Source: Adineta steineri (Eukaryota > Rotifera > Eurotatoria > Adinetida > Adinetidae). From it: 64,000 nt of DNA. Numbering within the stretch: position 1 is the stretch's first letter; every line of letters starts with the position of its first letter. The DNA lies in NCBI GenBank assembly GCA_905250115.1, contig CAJNOI010000037.1, positions 496,001 through 560,000 on the forward strand, written 5' to 3'. The notes beneath the pieces are model-generated. The model did not search any database, was not told the origin of the DNA, and worked only from the letters and a program-made list of their open reading frames with translations. A program made the position numbers and the translations under genes. Shown piece by piece: positions 48,799-61,600 of this stretch.

Positions 48799-49291
48799 TA
48801 TCTAAAATAATTCGTCTACAAATATGTTTATATATGTATATATATATATGTGTGGTTTATCTGACGCAATATATGATTAAATATTTATGTGTCATAATGT
48901 AACCATTTGTTTTTTTCTTTTCTTTCATTCTTGTTCTACAACACATCTGATTAATACACAGAGAAAAAAATAATAATAATAACATACTATCAACCGAAAC
49001 AGTACGCTAGAAGATCAATCGTTAAAAAAGAAGAAAAAAAATCATAATAATAGCATATTGAGTTTTCTGTTTTGAGTAAAAGGAGAAAAAAAGAGATATT
49101 TTTTGTTTAATCAGTCGCAAAAGCGAACTCATTTCCACAATTAAAGGCCGAAAGAATAACAAAAAAAACACACACATGCATACAGTCAAGTACTATTGCA
49201 CAATAGTTTATCAATGTACAAAGAAAAAAAAAGAAGTGAAAGATATCAGACATAAAAGAACGGAAAAAAAGAGATTGCGCATATTATATAT
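48799..49291. other. Spacer: MARS1 5' region and ECT2 3' UTR
   Basis: AT-rich, with a TATATATATA tract near 48836 close to the MARS1 start. Several A-rich runs lie downstream of the ECT2 stop on the minus strand. No gene seen. Confidence 0.4.
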
Positions 49292-52200
49292 TCATTCTAA
49301 AAATATCAAAATAGAATTAAAAAAAGTTGAAATTTTTTTAATGAATTAACTTACGTTCTTGTATAGATTGCATAAATGGCGAAGAATCCAAAGTATGAAT
49401 AGTTGTTATGAATGATTCCTAAGAAAAACAAGAGATATACGAAATATATCTTTCAAATGCATACTTGTCTTGAAGATATACTAATTCGTTTACTTGTATC
49501 GAAACTATTTGACCATTCATCTTGTAATAAATGAATAGGACTACTGGTTTTTTTTGTTAAATTTTTATTTGGTTCTGGACTAAAGGAAAAAGCACGACTT
49601 AATCGTTTATTTGCTTTATGAAGTCCACGTTTCAATGCTAAACCAAGTAGATTTAAACTACTCGTTGATCTTGAACTTGAATCAATTTCTGAATTTTCAA
49701 GTGATGTTTGAGAACAATACATATTTTGATTATGATTTGAATTATGAATTGTTTGAATAAGTGACGACTAAATCAAAAAAATCAAAATAGAAAATTTATT
49801 TTTTATTCAATTCATTTACTTTATCAAGTAAACATCGATCATCGGAAATAGCTTTAGATAGATAATAAAGTACATCGATTTTATTATTTCCATGACGAGT
49901 ATAATTTGATAGCGTTGATACTGATGATAATGAAGACATTGAATCAGTAAAATAAGATTTTGAACTACTACTATTTGTACTTGTATTTCCATTAATTATA
50001 CGAAATATAAGTTGACGATTTTGTCCATCAATTGAACAAAGTATTCCAAATTGTTCCGTTTCACCATCAAGTGTTAATACTGATGAATTAATATCATATA
50101 AAGTTCGAATATCACTTAATGGAATAAGTACAATATGTTTATAAGATTTCGTTGCTTTCATACTTGGTGTTTTCCATGTATTAACACGTACTTTCGTTAT
50201 CTAATATGAAAATAAAACTTGACAATAATTTATCGATATATTTTTAACATACTTCAAGACAATCTGAGAAAAGAAAAAGTGTTAAATGTGTTCGTGTTGT
50301 TGTTAATTCTTGAGATAATTCAATAACTTGAAATTTTTCAATATAATCACGATGTGCAGCGAGTAATTCAGGCTAATAAATTAATAATAAATAAAATCCT
50401 TTTTCCTTTTTTTTGTTTTGACTTACTGGACAATTATCAATACTATTAACAACATTAAACATTGACAAATGTTTTTCTGTTTTTCCTCGTTCATCATTTA
50501 ATTTTTTTGCTATTTCACGTAATTTATCCAATGAATCAATTAATAATTGATAATCAATATGTGTTGTTGATGTATATTTTAATAAACGTTCTAATAATAA
50601 TAATATACTCGGTAAACGTTGAATTGGTCGTATCATTAAATCCGCTAGATGTTGTTTACCTAATTCACTTTTATGTTCACAAATTTTAAGAAAAGCATAA
50701 AAACGAGAATTTGTTTTTTCTAATGTATGAATTGCTTCAATTGTTTTATCATAAAATTTTGTATATGGTTGATAAACACGTAAAAGTTCAATTGACTAAA
50801 TATAAATATCGAAATTAAGTTTTTCGTATTTTTAAAAGAAATGATAGACGCACATTAGTTAAAAATACTGAACCAATACATTCCTCTTCATTGATTGCTC
50901 GATCTAATTGTTCAGCAATAGATAAATGTAAATGATAAATTTCTTCGATATTTCCAAATATTTGTGTACTTTCAACTTTTGTAAGTATAGGACCATTTCG
51001 ACGATCATCTTTTTCCATTTCTGTCTTGAATATCTGTTGAAAAAAAAAATCAATGTTTGGTATTTTTATCTCTTTAGATTTAGATCATCTTACTCGAATA
51101 ATATTTGATAACATTGTCACATAATTCCGTTCTGTTTCTCTTAATTCCATTCCAATTAAATATTTATTATCTTTTTTTATATTTGGTTGTTGTTTTTCTA
51201 TAAGAATATCTTCATCATTCTCATTTGTACTACTATTGAAACGTTTCGAATGTGGTGTATGATCAATTTGATCAGCTATATAGGAATGTTTATGTCGACG
51301 TTTTCGTTTAACAGTCGTATTCAATGATGAATCTAATAATGCACTATCACCGTGTGTTGATGGTGAAAATAATAATAAAGATGAATCTGGTGTTGTTGTT
51401 GTTGTTTGATTACCAGTTAAATTAACTGCATATATAGATTCATCAGCTTTACCCATTAAACATAAACATTCCCAAAACCACTAGAAAAAAGTTTTACTTT
51501 AATCTTTCTCGTATTTTTATTAAATTAGAAATGAATCATACTTGGACATGAACAATATACTGTCGATGTTTACGTGTATAGTTTGGATAAGTAGATATAA
51601 AAAGATTTATATCCGAAATTACAATATGTGTTGCTTCACTCATTTCTTTTGTTAAAAATCCACCTAAAGAAGAAAGAAATTTCAATTTAAAAAAGCGCTC
51701 ATCGACTAATTATAACTTTATTTACCATTTTCTTTCGTTAAACTATGTAAATGTTGTATTTCGTTTTCATTATTAAAACCAAATAAGAATAAATTAAGAT
51801 TATGTAATGGTTTAGCACGATGTATTCGAATAAGTTCGGAATCAAATGGATTAAATTGACGATTATCTCGTTCATTCCAACAACGTAAAATCCATTCTTC
51901 TGTTAATATTTCACTTCTTTCCATATTGAATGCTGTCTAGAAAGAATATTAAAAAAATAAATTTATTCATTTAAAATAGAAAATTTATTTTTACAAGATA
52001 TTTTTCACCAATATTTGCATGTGATATGACATGTGTAACTTGATCGCTATAATCTTTTCGTACGGATCCACCAAGATAATGAACAAAATCACTAAATTCC
52101 GTCTAAATTAAAATAAAAATTCTATTTAAAAAAAAACAAGATTAATATTGTTTTGTTTACATGTGTGTCTTTTCGAATGCCAACAAAGCAGATAACAGCT

Positions 52201-52739
52201 GAAGATAAATGTTGACAATATAAAGGTCGATTTCTTCTTGGTACAGGAATATCCTAAAAAAATATTTCTCAAAAACAAAAATTTTTTATTTTATTTTTCT
52301 TACAATTTCTTTTTCTGCACATGATAATACGAGTTCAGAACTAATCGTATAGATATCTTCATTTTCTTTTATATATTGAAATATACAATCATCAAATGAA
52401 TCAACAACATAAATACGTAATTGACGTTGAGATAATAAAGTTTTTGTTTCTGTTAATGTTCGAATTGCATGTCGTTCATCATTGATACATTCATAGACAT
52501 AACGATGTTCAAGTGATGATAGAAGTCGTTGATTTGAACAAGCAGAACCAACAATACAAAAGGTAATTGCTAAAAATGAAAAACATTATTTTTGTTCTTA
52601 TATCGAAAAACAAATATTTACTCCAATCATTAGAATTTGTTGGAGATATATTATCACTGTTCTTTTTTAATTTATTACGTCGTTGATGTAATTTCGAAGT
52701 CGAAAGACATGAAGATGGAGAAATATTTTCGTTGATCAT
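49292..52739 (-). CDS. ECT2: ECT2-type Rho guanine nucleotide exchange factor (BRCT-DH-PH)
   Basis: Fourteen in-phase exons: 52622-52739, 52304-52569, 52161-52253, 51995-52102, 51726-51936, 51542-51663, 51094-51480, 50854-51033, 50427-50795, 50253-50372, 49820-50200, 49465-49767, 49355-49418 and a 5-base last coding exon 49292-49296. They give 908 aa (human 914). The N-terminal third holds BRCT repeats (ICFVGIRKD...HYLGGSVRKDYSDQVTHVI; EEWILRCWNERDNRQFNP). A basic nuclear-localisation-like RRHKH/KRKRR stretch follows. The DH domain contains LMIRPIQRLPSILLLLERLL, then a PH domain and a C-terminal basic segment KRGLHKANKRLSRAFSFSP very close to vertebrate ECT2. ECT2 activates RhoA at the cell equator for cytokinesis. 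Confidence 0.93.
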
Positions 52740-54450
52740 TTTTAATTTGTGTTTTTTTTTACAAAAACATCTCAAAAAAAGAGATGAATGACTAGATTTT
52801 AAATATATAATCAATGGAAATGAATAGGCATTATAGTCTAGTAAGTAAAGTTTGGTTAATATTGGTGGAATATTCGAACAGAAGAAAAACAAAAAATTAT
52901 CAATATATAGAGGTCACTATTTAACGTTTAAGTGAAGAACGAAAGTAGTTTTCATTAAAATATGAATTCAACATGTAAAAGAATAAAATTTGTGTATGGT
53001 TTTTGAAAAAATTCATGTTTTATAAGATATCAAAACTGAATAGAATAAATTGAGCAGTTTTAATTCTTAGAATGACGTAAAAATTCAGAAATTGAGAATA
53101 TTTCTTCGTTGTTTACAAATACATTTATACACTTGATATGACATTACTGTTTTTATGTTCCAGGTAACAGAGATGGGACCGGTTCGGTTCGGCTCGAGAC
53201 ACACAAAGCGATTGAAACTTGATATTCCAATATACGCGTTAGATTATTTAGATCTTTTCAAAAATCACATGATTATATAACTTTTATGTAAAAATTCTTT
53301 GTACAAACTTTTAAGGCTAATTTTTTTTATATAGAATATAGGTGCTTTTTCAATTTTTGAACATTGAATATTGAAGTACTCAGAAACTTTTGCTCTGATG
53401 TAGCTTGTTCAACTTATCTGACAAATCAAATCTGGTAATCATATTCATTGTTTTAAATAAACGACAAGTCTTGATACCACTATTACATTACTCCCTTTTC
53501 TAAAAGGAAGGGTTGTAGGCTTGTTAAACGGCTGGCTAAAAATCGTTAAAGTTTGTTTGTCTGTCCAAGCCAGTCAGATTTCTTCAAGCTGTAACTTGGC
53601 TCAGCAAAATTATTCTGGACAAGGGTTTTCACCATTAACCCTCTGATGACATTGTGGGATCCAAGAAGACCCATTTCACAAGCTTTTTACTTAATTCTCT
53701 CGTAAGAGTTTGTGTTTCCGATCGGTTCTCACATCTAATCTCTAGTCTTTTGTTAGTACACACTATTCATATTAGAAATCATGAGTAGGTCTAACGGAGA
53801 AAAAATACAGCTACGGGTTCTTGTAGACCCCGTAACAACTATGGTGCTATGATCTTTTTTTATATGGTGATACTGCTGTCATCTATGCTCTCAGTGTTGT
53901 TTCCTTTCTAACGATTTATTCCGATTGGTTTTCATCTTCGCTATTTATAATAATGACTCACATTTAGTAAGAAGAGCATGAAATCTGTCATCTTCAACTT
54001 ATGACAATATCATTTTAAAAAAGACTCTACTCAATCCTTATTTGTTGTACGGAGTGCTTAGCACGAAATGCGTTCATATCCTCATAAAACTAAAGCATAT
54101 ATATCCTTATGATATACAAATGAAAAGTTTTAATGACGTTAAAACTTTGTTTTTTGATGAACTTTCATAGGCGGGTCCACATGTGCCCCGAATCAACTAC
54201 GAAGTTAAATAATGAGAATATACACGAAGGTTTAAGGCCGTGTTCGTTTTTTTCGATATAATATACACATTATAAGTGGATGACGATAGTAGTAGGCTTT
54301 TATTCAACGATCGATTTTTTTTTCTTTTTGTACGTGTTTTAACAGGTAAAATTGTATCATGACATGGTGAAAATAATTCGTTCTTTTTCTCTTCAGTTTA
54401 CAATTTGAGTATGTTGTGCTAAGTGAACCTTTTCATTCAAATATTTTATT
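52740..54450. other. Intergenic stretch with repeat-like, less AT-biased sequence
   Basis: From about 53160 the base composition becomes more even and frames are short and broken, as in decayed transposons. The block opens with CAGAGATGGGACCGGTTCGG at 53168, which shares its first ten bases with the hAT-type element at 12250, but no matching inverted end was found downstream. No protein domain recognised. Confidence 0.35.
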
Positions 54451-54832
54451 GCTATGGCTGAGTGGTTAAGTGCTTCGATATACAACCACAAAGTACTGTA
54501 TTTAAATCTTGATGCTACCAGACATAATATGACCTTGGACAAGTCACTAAAGGCCGTTTGTCTTAGATCATCCAGCCGATAGCACACTGACTGCTTGCTT
54601 GATTGACATACATAAAAATTTACTGTGATTAGTAAGTGCATACGGGAAGCTTAAGTGAATAGGCGGACGAAATCTACGTCGGGTCGGGCTTCTGCCCAGA
54701 ACCGAACTTAGTAATAGTTGTAGAGTAAATATGGGGCCTCTCGAAACTGTCACCAGACAGTGACCCATACTGTAAGATAGCCGAAAGGTAGAGTAGTTTT
54801 TCTTTTCTTTCTCTCTTTCTTTCTATTCTAAT
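54451..54832 (+). mobile_element. tRNA-derived SINE-like element
   Basis: The left end GCTATGGCTGAGTGGTTAAGTG is tRNA-like with a good Pol III A box (TGGCTGAGTGG, 54455-54465). A degenerate B box lies at about 54498-54510. After the roughly 75-base head comes GACCTTGGACAAGTCACTAA (54531-54550), which resembles the central motif of vertebrate CORE/MIR SINEs. A further 240 bases of moderately GC-rich body end in a pyrimidine tract (CTTTCTCTCTTTC). There is no long frame. Boundaries are approximate. It could alternatively be a decayed tRNA-Ser/Leu-type pseudogene beside unrelated repeat DNA. Confidence 0.55.
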
Positions 54833-55059
54833 ATTTTTACGAGTTATATATTGTGTTTTAGGCATGCACTCAAATGACATTTACTTGCTCTCGATAAGAA
54901 TATGTAGACTCTCTCGATAATTGATGTGTTATATAACCTATTTTTAAAAAAAATTTCGGTTGAAGACCTTTTTATGCGTTTATTCATGCGGATGACGGTA
55001 TATATAAAGTATTGCAAAAATGTGAAAAGAACTACTGACAAAGTTTTATTAACCAAGTT

Positions 55060-58000
55060 ATGGATCATATACAAGAAGAAGGTATTCAAAATTCAAGGTA
55101 AAATAAATATTAAATCTTTAATATGATAGAATTCTATTTCTTTTTAGTGTTGAGAAACCGACTGAAAAAATAGATAAGAAAAAAACTCTTTTTCAACAAT
55201 TATTTCCTAAAAAAGAAAAAAAAGATAAAGAGGAGATTAAATCTGTAAGCCTTCGAAGTTTGGTAAGAAAAATCAACAAAAAGTGTTTTGTAAATACAGT
55301 TTAAAATTTAGTTTCGATATGCTACATGGATTGATTTTATTTTAATATTAATATCATATATAGCTGCTATTGCTAATGGTGCTTCATTTCCATTATTAAT
55401 GCTTTTATTTGGAAATGTTATTAACACATTTACTGATCATTCATTTAACTTATGTTCATTAAATTTAACAAATATATCTCTTCAATATTGTCCATCAGGT
55501 GTACAATTAACATCAACAAATTTTTATACATCATCATCGTAAATATATATTTTTGAGACACATTTGTTTTTTTTTCTTCAAAACTTAATCATGTAATTTA
55601 GATTATGTAATTTAACTGATTTAAATATAACAAACTCAATAAATTTTAAAGAACAAATTCAAAAACAATCTTTATATATGGTAGCCTTGGGTTGTTGTAT
55701 GCTTTTAATTGGTTATTTTCAAATATCATTTTCAAGTATAGCAGCCGAAAGACAAACACGAATTATTCGACAGAAATTATTTCGATCAATTGTTAATAAA
55801 GAAATAATTTATTTTGATATGAATAAAACTGGTCAATTAAGTATAAGATTAACAGATGATATTAATAAAATTCATGATGGTATTGGTGATAAACCTGCAT
55901 TAGCAACACGATATATTGCTTCATTTATTTCTGGTCTTGCTCTTAGTTGGTTCTTTCTCATTTATTTACTAATAAAAAAAGATAATATTTTTTTGCTAGG
56001 TTTTTCTATAGGATGGAAATTAACCTTAGTTATTCTATCGGTATCACCAGTAGTATTTATTTCAACTGTAATAATGTCCAAGGTTAGTTGATTAAAAGAG
56101 TATTTTTAAAAACAAAAATATTTATTTATATAATTAGCTTACAGCGAGTTTAACATCAATGGAATTAAAAGCTTATGGTAAAGCAGGTGCTGTAGCTGAA
56201 GAAGTACTTAGTTCAATTCGTATTGTTTTATCTTATAATGGACAAGAACGAGAAAAGAAAAGGTTTGTAAATAAATATGAAAATAAATCTAAACAAAGAA
56301 ATATTTCTTTTTTTAGGTATAAACAATATTTAAATGAAGCAAAAGAACGTGGAATAAGAAAAGGTGCAGCTAATGGTTTGAGCTTAGGTGTTTTGTGGTT
56401 CATTTTTTATTGTTCATATGCATTAGGTATTTTATTTACTATTAAACTTGAAAGAAAATTATTTATTCAAAAAAAAAGGTTATTGGTATGGATCAAAATT
56501 AATTGAACATGGAGAATATGATATTGGAAAAGTTATGATTGTAAGTTAAACTTAATTTAGATTTTCTTTTTTTAGAATTTCTCATTATTAATATTAGATA
56601 TTTATGACAATATTAGTATCTGTTATTGATTTGGGACAAGCTAGTCCACATTTACAAGCAGTAGCTCAAGCTAGAACTGCTGCATCATTTGTATGGAATA
56701 TTATTGATGAAGTAAATGTATTTTATGTAAATAAAAAAGCTAAATTAATTTTATTTATTATTGACTAGCCATCAACAATTGATAGTAATTTAGATGAAGG
56801 AATTAAAAAAAGTGATTTAATTGGAAATATTAAATTTTCAAATGTTACATTTTCTTATCCATCACGTTCTGATATTAAAATATTAAAAAATATTTCATTT
56901 AATGTAAAACAAGGTGAAACAATTGCATTAGTTGGTTCATCTGGTTCAGGTAAATCAACATGTATTCAATTATTACAAAGATTTTATGATTTAAATTCTG
57001 GATCAATATTAATTGATGATAATGAAATAAATAAATATAATTTAAAATGGTTAAGACAAAATCTTGGTGTTGTTAGTCAAGAACCAATTTTATTTCAAAC
57101 AACAATTCGTGAAAATATTTTATTTGGCTTTGATAAAGCAACCGATGAAGAAATTTATCAAGCAGCTAAAATGGCAAATGTACATGAATTTATTATGAAT
57201 TTACCACAAGTAATTTATTTAGTTTTATAGTATAAAATTTAATTTAATTTTTTTGTTTAAGCAATATAATACTTTAATAGGTGAACGTGGTGCGACATTG
57301 TCAGGTGGACAAAAGCAAAGAATAGCAATTGCTCGTGCATTAATTGGAGATCCAAAAATTTTACTTCTTGATGAAGGTGGTTTATTGTTTTTATTCTTTA
57401 ATTGTTTTATTATTTTTATATTTAGCTACTAGTGCACTTGATAATGAAAGTGAAACAATAGTTCAAGATGCTTTAGATCGTGCATCTCAAGGTATTTCAT
57501 TTTTAATTCTTTGATTTTTTATTTTACATCAATAAATAAGGTCGAACAACAATTGTAATTGCACATCGTTTATCAACAATTCGAAATGCTGATAAAATAA
57601 TTGTTATGCAAAAAGGTGAAATAATTGAAGAAGGAAATCATGAATTATTAATGAATAATCAATCAATTTATTATAATCTTATTCAAAAACAAAATTTACA
57701 TAATACACAAGATAAAACAAATTCTGTTCCTGAAGAAGAAAATAAACAAAGAAGAATGAGTAATTTATCATTACAATCTCTTAAAAATAATCAAAATAAA
57801 GAACCAGAAGAAATAAATGAAAAGAAAAAAGTAAGAAAAAATGTTTCATTACAATTGTTAACAATGAATAAACCTGAATGGATATTTATTTTGTTTGGAT
57901 GTATTGGATGCATTTGTAATGGTGTTATACAACCGACAATGGGAATTGTTCTGAGTAAATTAACTGCAGTATGTTTTCTTCTTTTTTGTCATAAAATTAA

Positions 58001-58546
58001 TTTTTATTTATTCCAATAAAAACAAAAGGTTTTTCAAGAATGTGATAAAGATTCTCGAAATCGAAAAATTCTTCTTTATAATTTAATATTTATTGGATCT
58101 GGAATCATTTGTTTCATCGCAACATTTATTCAAGTAAATAAATTTAAAATAACAAAGAAGATAAATTTTATTAATTTAAGAGTTTCTTCTTTGGTTGTTC
58201 TGGTGAAGCATTAACAAAACGTCTTCGTATAAAAACATTCGAAACATTACTTCGTCAAGATATATCATATTTTGATGATCCAAATAACAATACAGGTGCA
58301 TTATGTACACATTTATCAACTGAAGCATCGGCTGTTCAAGGTGCGACTGGAATTAGACTTGGAATTTTATTACAAAGTTTTTGTTCACTTGCTGGTGGTC
58401 TTATTATTGGTTTTATATTTTCTTGGCAATTAACATTACTTATTATGGCTTTTATTCCATTAATTATGGCAGGAAGTTTTCTTGAAAGCCGATTAATGAC
58501 TGGTTTTGCAAGTAAAGATAAAAAAGCTTTAGAAAATGCTGGAAAG
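55060..58546 (+). CDS. ABC transporter of the B family (P-glycoprotein/MDR type), 3' part missing
   Basis: A many-exon gene starting [10 protein letters not shown] and ending at a donor (58546) just before the gap. Well-supported exons include 55060-55097, 55148-55262, 55312-55538, 56138-56262 and others up to 58546. The first membrane domain begins at [13 protein letters not shown] and ends near [20 protein letters not shown]. The first ATPase has Walker [11 protein letters not shown]-loop VSQEP, signature LSGGQKQR, Walker B ILLLDE and H-loop [10 protein letters not shown] charged linker follows, then the start of the second membrane half ([20 protein letters not shown]). The order matches full-length MDR pumps, which export hydrophobic compounds and peptides. 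The intron near 55935 (GTCTTG donor) is assigned by homology only. The second ATPase lies in or beyond the gap. Confidence 0.88.
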
Positions 58547-58580
58547 GTTTTTAGTTTTTATATTATTTTATTGTTTCTAC

Positions 58581-58680
58581 NNNNNNNNNNNNNNNNNNNN
58601 NNNNNNNNNNNNNNNNNNNNNNNNNNNNNNNNNNNNNNNNNNNNNNNNNNNNNNNNNNNNNNNNNNNNNNNNNNNNNNNN
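58581..58680. other. Assembly gap, 100 N, between ABC transporter and NRPS
   Basis: A 100-N placeholder of unknown true length. The transporter stops inside an intron on the left; an NRPS condensation domain is already in progress on the right. A frame running across the N is accidental and does not indicate a fusion. Confidence 0.98.
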
Positions 58681-61600
58681 ACTGTTCGATGATAGTCGAC
58701 TTCGTGCCATGTCAATGACCTCAATCAAAAGTAATGACGAGGAAATCATGAGTAACGTTGATTTTTCTCTCACTATGCAACATAATTCGAAAACTAATCA
58801 ACTATCATGCACAATCAACGGATCACTTGATCTGTTCGATCGAAATACAATTGAAAAGATTGGACAACGATTTCATTCGATCTGCGAACAATTGTTTGCG
58901 TCTACTCATGACCAAACAAATCAATCAATCTATGAACTATCATTAGTAATGCCCGATGAAAGATTACTCATGCAATCTATGAATAATACACAAGTGTCAT
59001 TTCCTTCTAGCAATTGTATTCATCAAGAGTTTGCCTGTCAAGTCATGAAACATTCGCAAAAACTAGCTGTTGAACTTGATGAGCAATCATTGACATATTG
59101 TGAACTTTTATATTATGTTCAAGTGTTATCTTTAACTCTTCTTAATGAATATCATGTGCTTCCAGGTGAAATAGTTTGTCAATGTGTCGAGAGAAGTTTG
59201 TCAATGGTGAGTTGTTTGTTTGTAATTGATTTTTAGTGTGATTGAAGTTTTAATATTGTATAGGTGATTGGTATAATGGCAATAGAAATGGCTGGCGGTG
59301 TATATTGTCCACTGTCACCTAAAGATCCTCAACATCGTTTATATGCACTCGTACAACAAACTCAAAGTCGTCTTGTTCTTCTTCATTGGTTAACAAAAAT
59401 GAAATTTGATAATTATATGCTTTTGATTGATATTCAATCAATGTTAATGAATAATGATATGGAGAATCCAGTTAATGTTGATCAACTGTCAAGTATTACA
59501 GTCACATCTAGTGACATTGCTTATATCATTTTCACAAGTGGTTCAACTGGAATACCAAAAGCGGTATGTTACGATTTGAATTCCTACCTCATTTTTCATT
59601 TTTCTACATTCTAATAGATTCAAGCACGCCATGAAAATCTCATTCATTGCATGAACTCATTAGTGAAAATCGACGTATTGAACAAAGGTGATAATGTCGT
59701 TCAGATCGCACGATGTTCATTTGACATTCATGTTCAAGAAATATTTGGAGCTTTGATGCACGGAGCTACACTGGTTATGCTTCATCCAAGGGGAACAATC
59801 GATTTTGACTATCTCTCCAATATCGTTCAAATGAAACAAATTACATACATACTCATGGTTCCAAGTCTGCTTCGAAGCTTTTTCACACTTGCTGCACAGT
59901 CTGGCAAGACAGCCGCTTCAAAGTATTTCCGATCACTATGTACTGGTGGTAAGTAGCTTAGAAATGAACTTTAGCATGTTGTTCTATTTCACCTATCTTT
60001 TTAGGCGAATCAGTCACTGTGCAATTAAGTACTCTAATCGCAGATAACAGTGTGTCAGAGTATAATGTATGGAATTATTACGGTCCTGCGGAAATAACAA
60101 TAACCTGTACACTTCATTATATTGATGTTAAAGCTAATCCTAAAAGCATTCCAATTGGTATATCACTTCCTAACTATCGATGTTTGATTTTAAATGAATT
60201 CTTACAAAGTACATCTGTTAATCAAGAAGGAGAATTATTTGTTGGAGGAGCCGGTGTATTTTCTGGTTATCTTGGTCGTGATGATTTAACTGCACAAGCT
60301 CTTGTTGAAATAGATGGTGAAATATTTTATCGAACAGGTGATCTTGTTACAATTGATAACAATTGTCTTTTTCATCATCGAGGAAGAAAAGACCATCAAA
60401 TCAAATTACGTGGACAAAGAATTGAACTTGGAGAAATTGAACAATGTTTACTCAACATATCGTCCATCTCTGCTAGTGTTGTCATAAAATGGAATGATGA
60501 TTATTTAGTTGCATATGTTCAATCTTCTCATGTGAATGAAGAACAACTACATCAACATTGTCAATCTCATCTTCCACCACATATGATTCCATCATTCTTT
60601 ATTATTCTTGATAAACTACCATTGAATCTAAATGATAAAATAGATCGAAAACGTCTTCCATCACCAAGCTTCTCATCAATACATCTCACAAACAGCATAG
60701 AACTATTACTACCAACAAATGATATTGAAGCTCGTATTCATCGTATTTGGTGTGAGATATTCAAACTAAATAAGATCTCAGTTGATACAAATATATTTAC
60801 TATTGGTGGCCATTCATTACTTATCATGCAACTATTCAATCGATACAAGATCGAATTTCATTTAGAACAAATACAAAATACTCTCTCGATATCTAGTCTC
60901 TTTCAACATCCAACAATTATTCATCATGCTCAACTCATTCAACAATCTATCGATACCATCCACACTCTCGATGACTATCCTTGGTGTTCATTACATCTCA
61001 CTCAAGGTAAACAAAACAACCTGCAGTTGATACTATGATCAACTGTATATTTATCTTTTTTCTCATTCTAGCTAGAGCATCATTTGCACAAGAACGAATC
61101 TATTTACATGAACAAATTTGTTTTTCATCAGAAATAACAATGAATAATATGTATGCTGTTCCATTCCTTTATCGAATATCATCTATGAATGATCATATAT
61201 CAATCACTCGATTATACCATGCATTCCAAAGTTTTATCACAAAACATAGTAGTCTTCGAACAGCACTCTATCTTGATACAAATGGTCGTATCATACAACA
61301 CTGTTTAGATACAAATATCATTTTCAACCATGATATGAAATCATATGGATTGACAATTATTAATATTCACAATGATGATCATCTTCATATGAATGAAATT
61401 ATTGATGAAATATTAAATCAATCTGATTTATTTGATTTATCAAAAGGTCATGTTGTTAATTGTCATATTCTTCGTCATCAGCAATCAAACCTTTCATTTA
61501 CTCAGAATAGTGATCTATTGACTAAAGATGATTTCATATTATTTACCATTCATCATGCAATGTTTGATGGAGCATCAACATCAATTTTCCTTCGTGATCT

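Noticed and set aside
53168-53210. Second hAT-type element starting CAGAGATGGG
   Set aside because: Only about ten bases match the ends of the element at 12250, and no complementary end or target duplication was found nearby.
58445-59236. Apparent single frame linking the ABC transporter to the NRPS through the N run
   Set aside because: The frame passes through an intron donor at 58547 and 100 N of unknown length, so the continuity is accidental. The two sides encode unrelated families.
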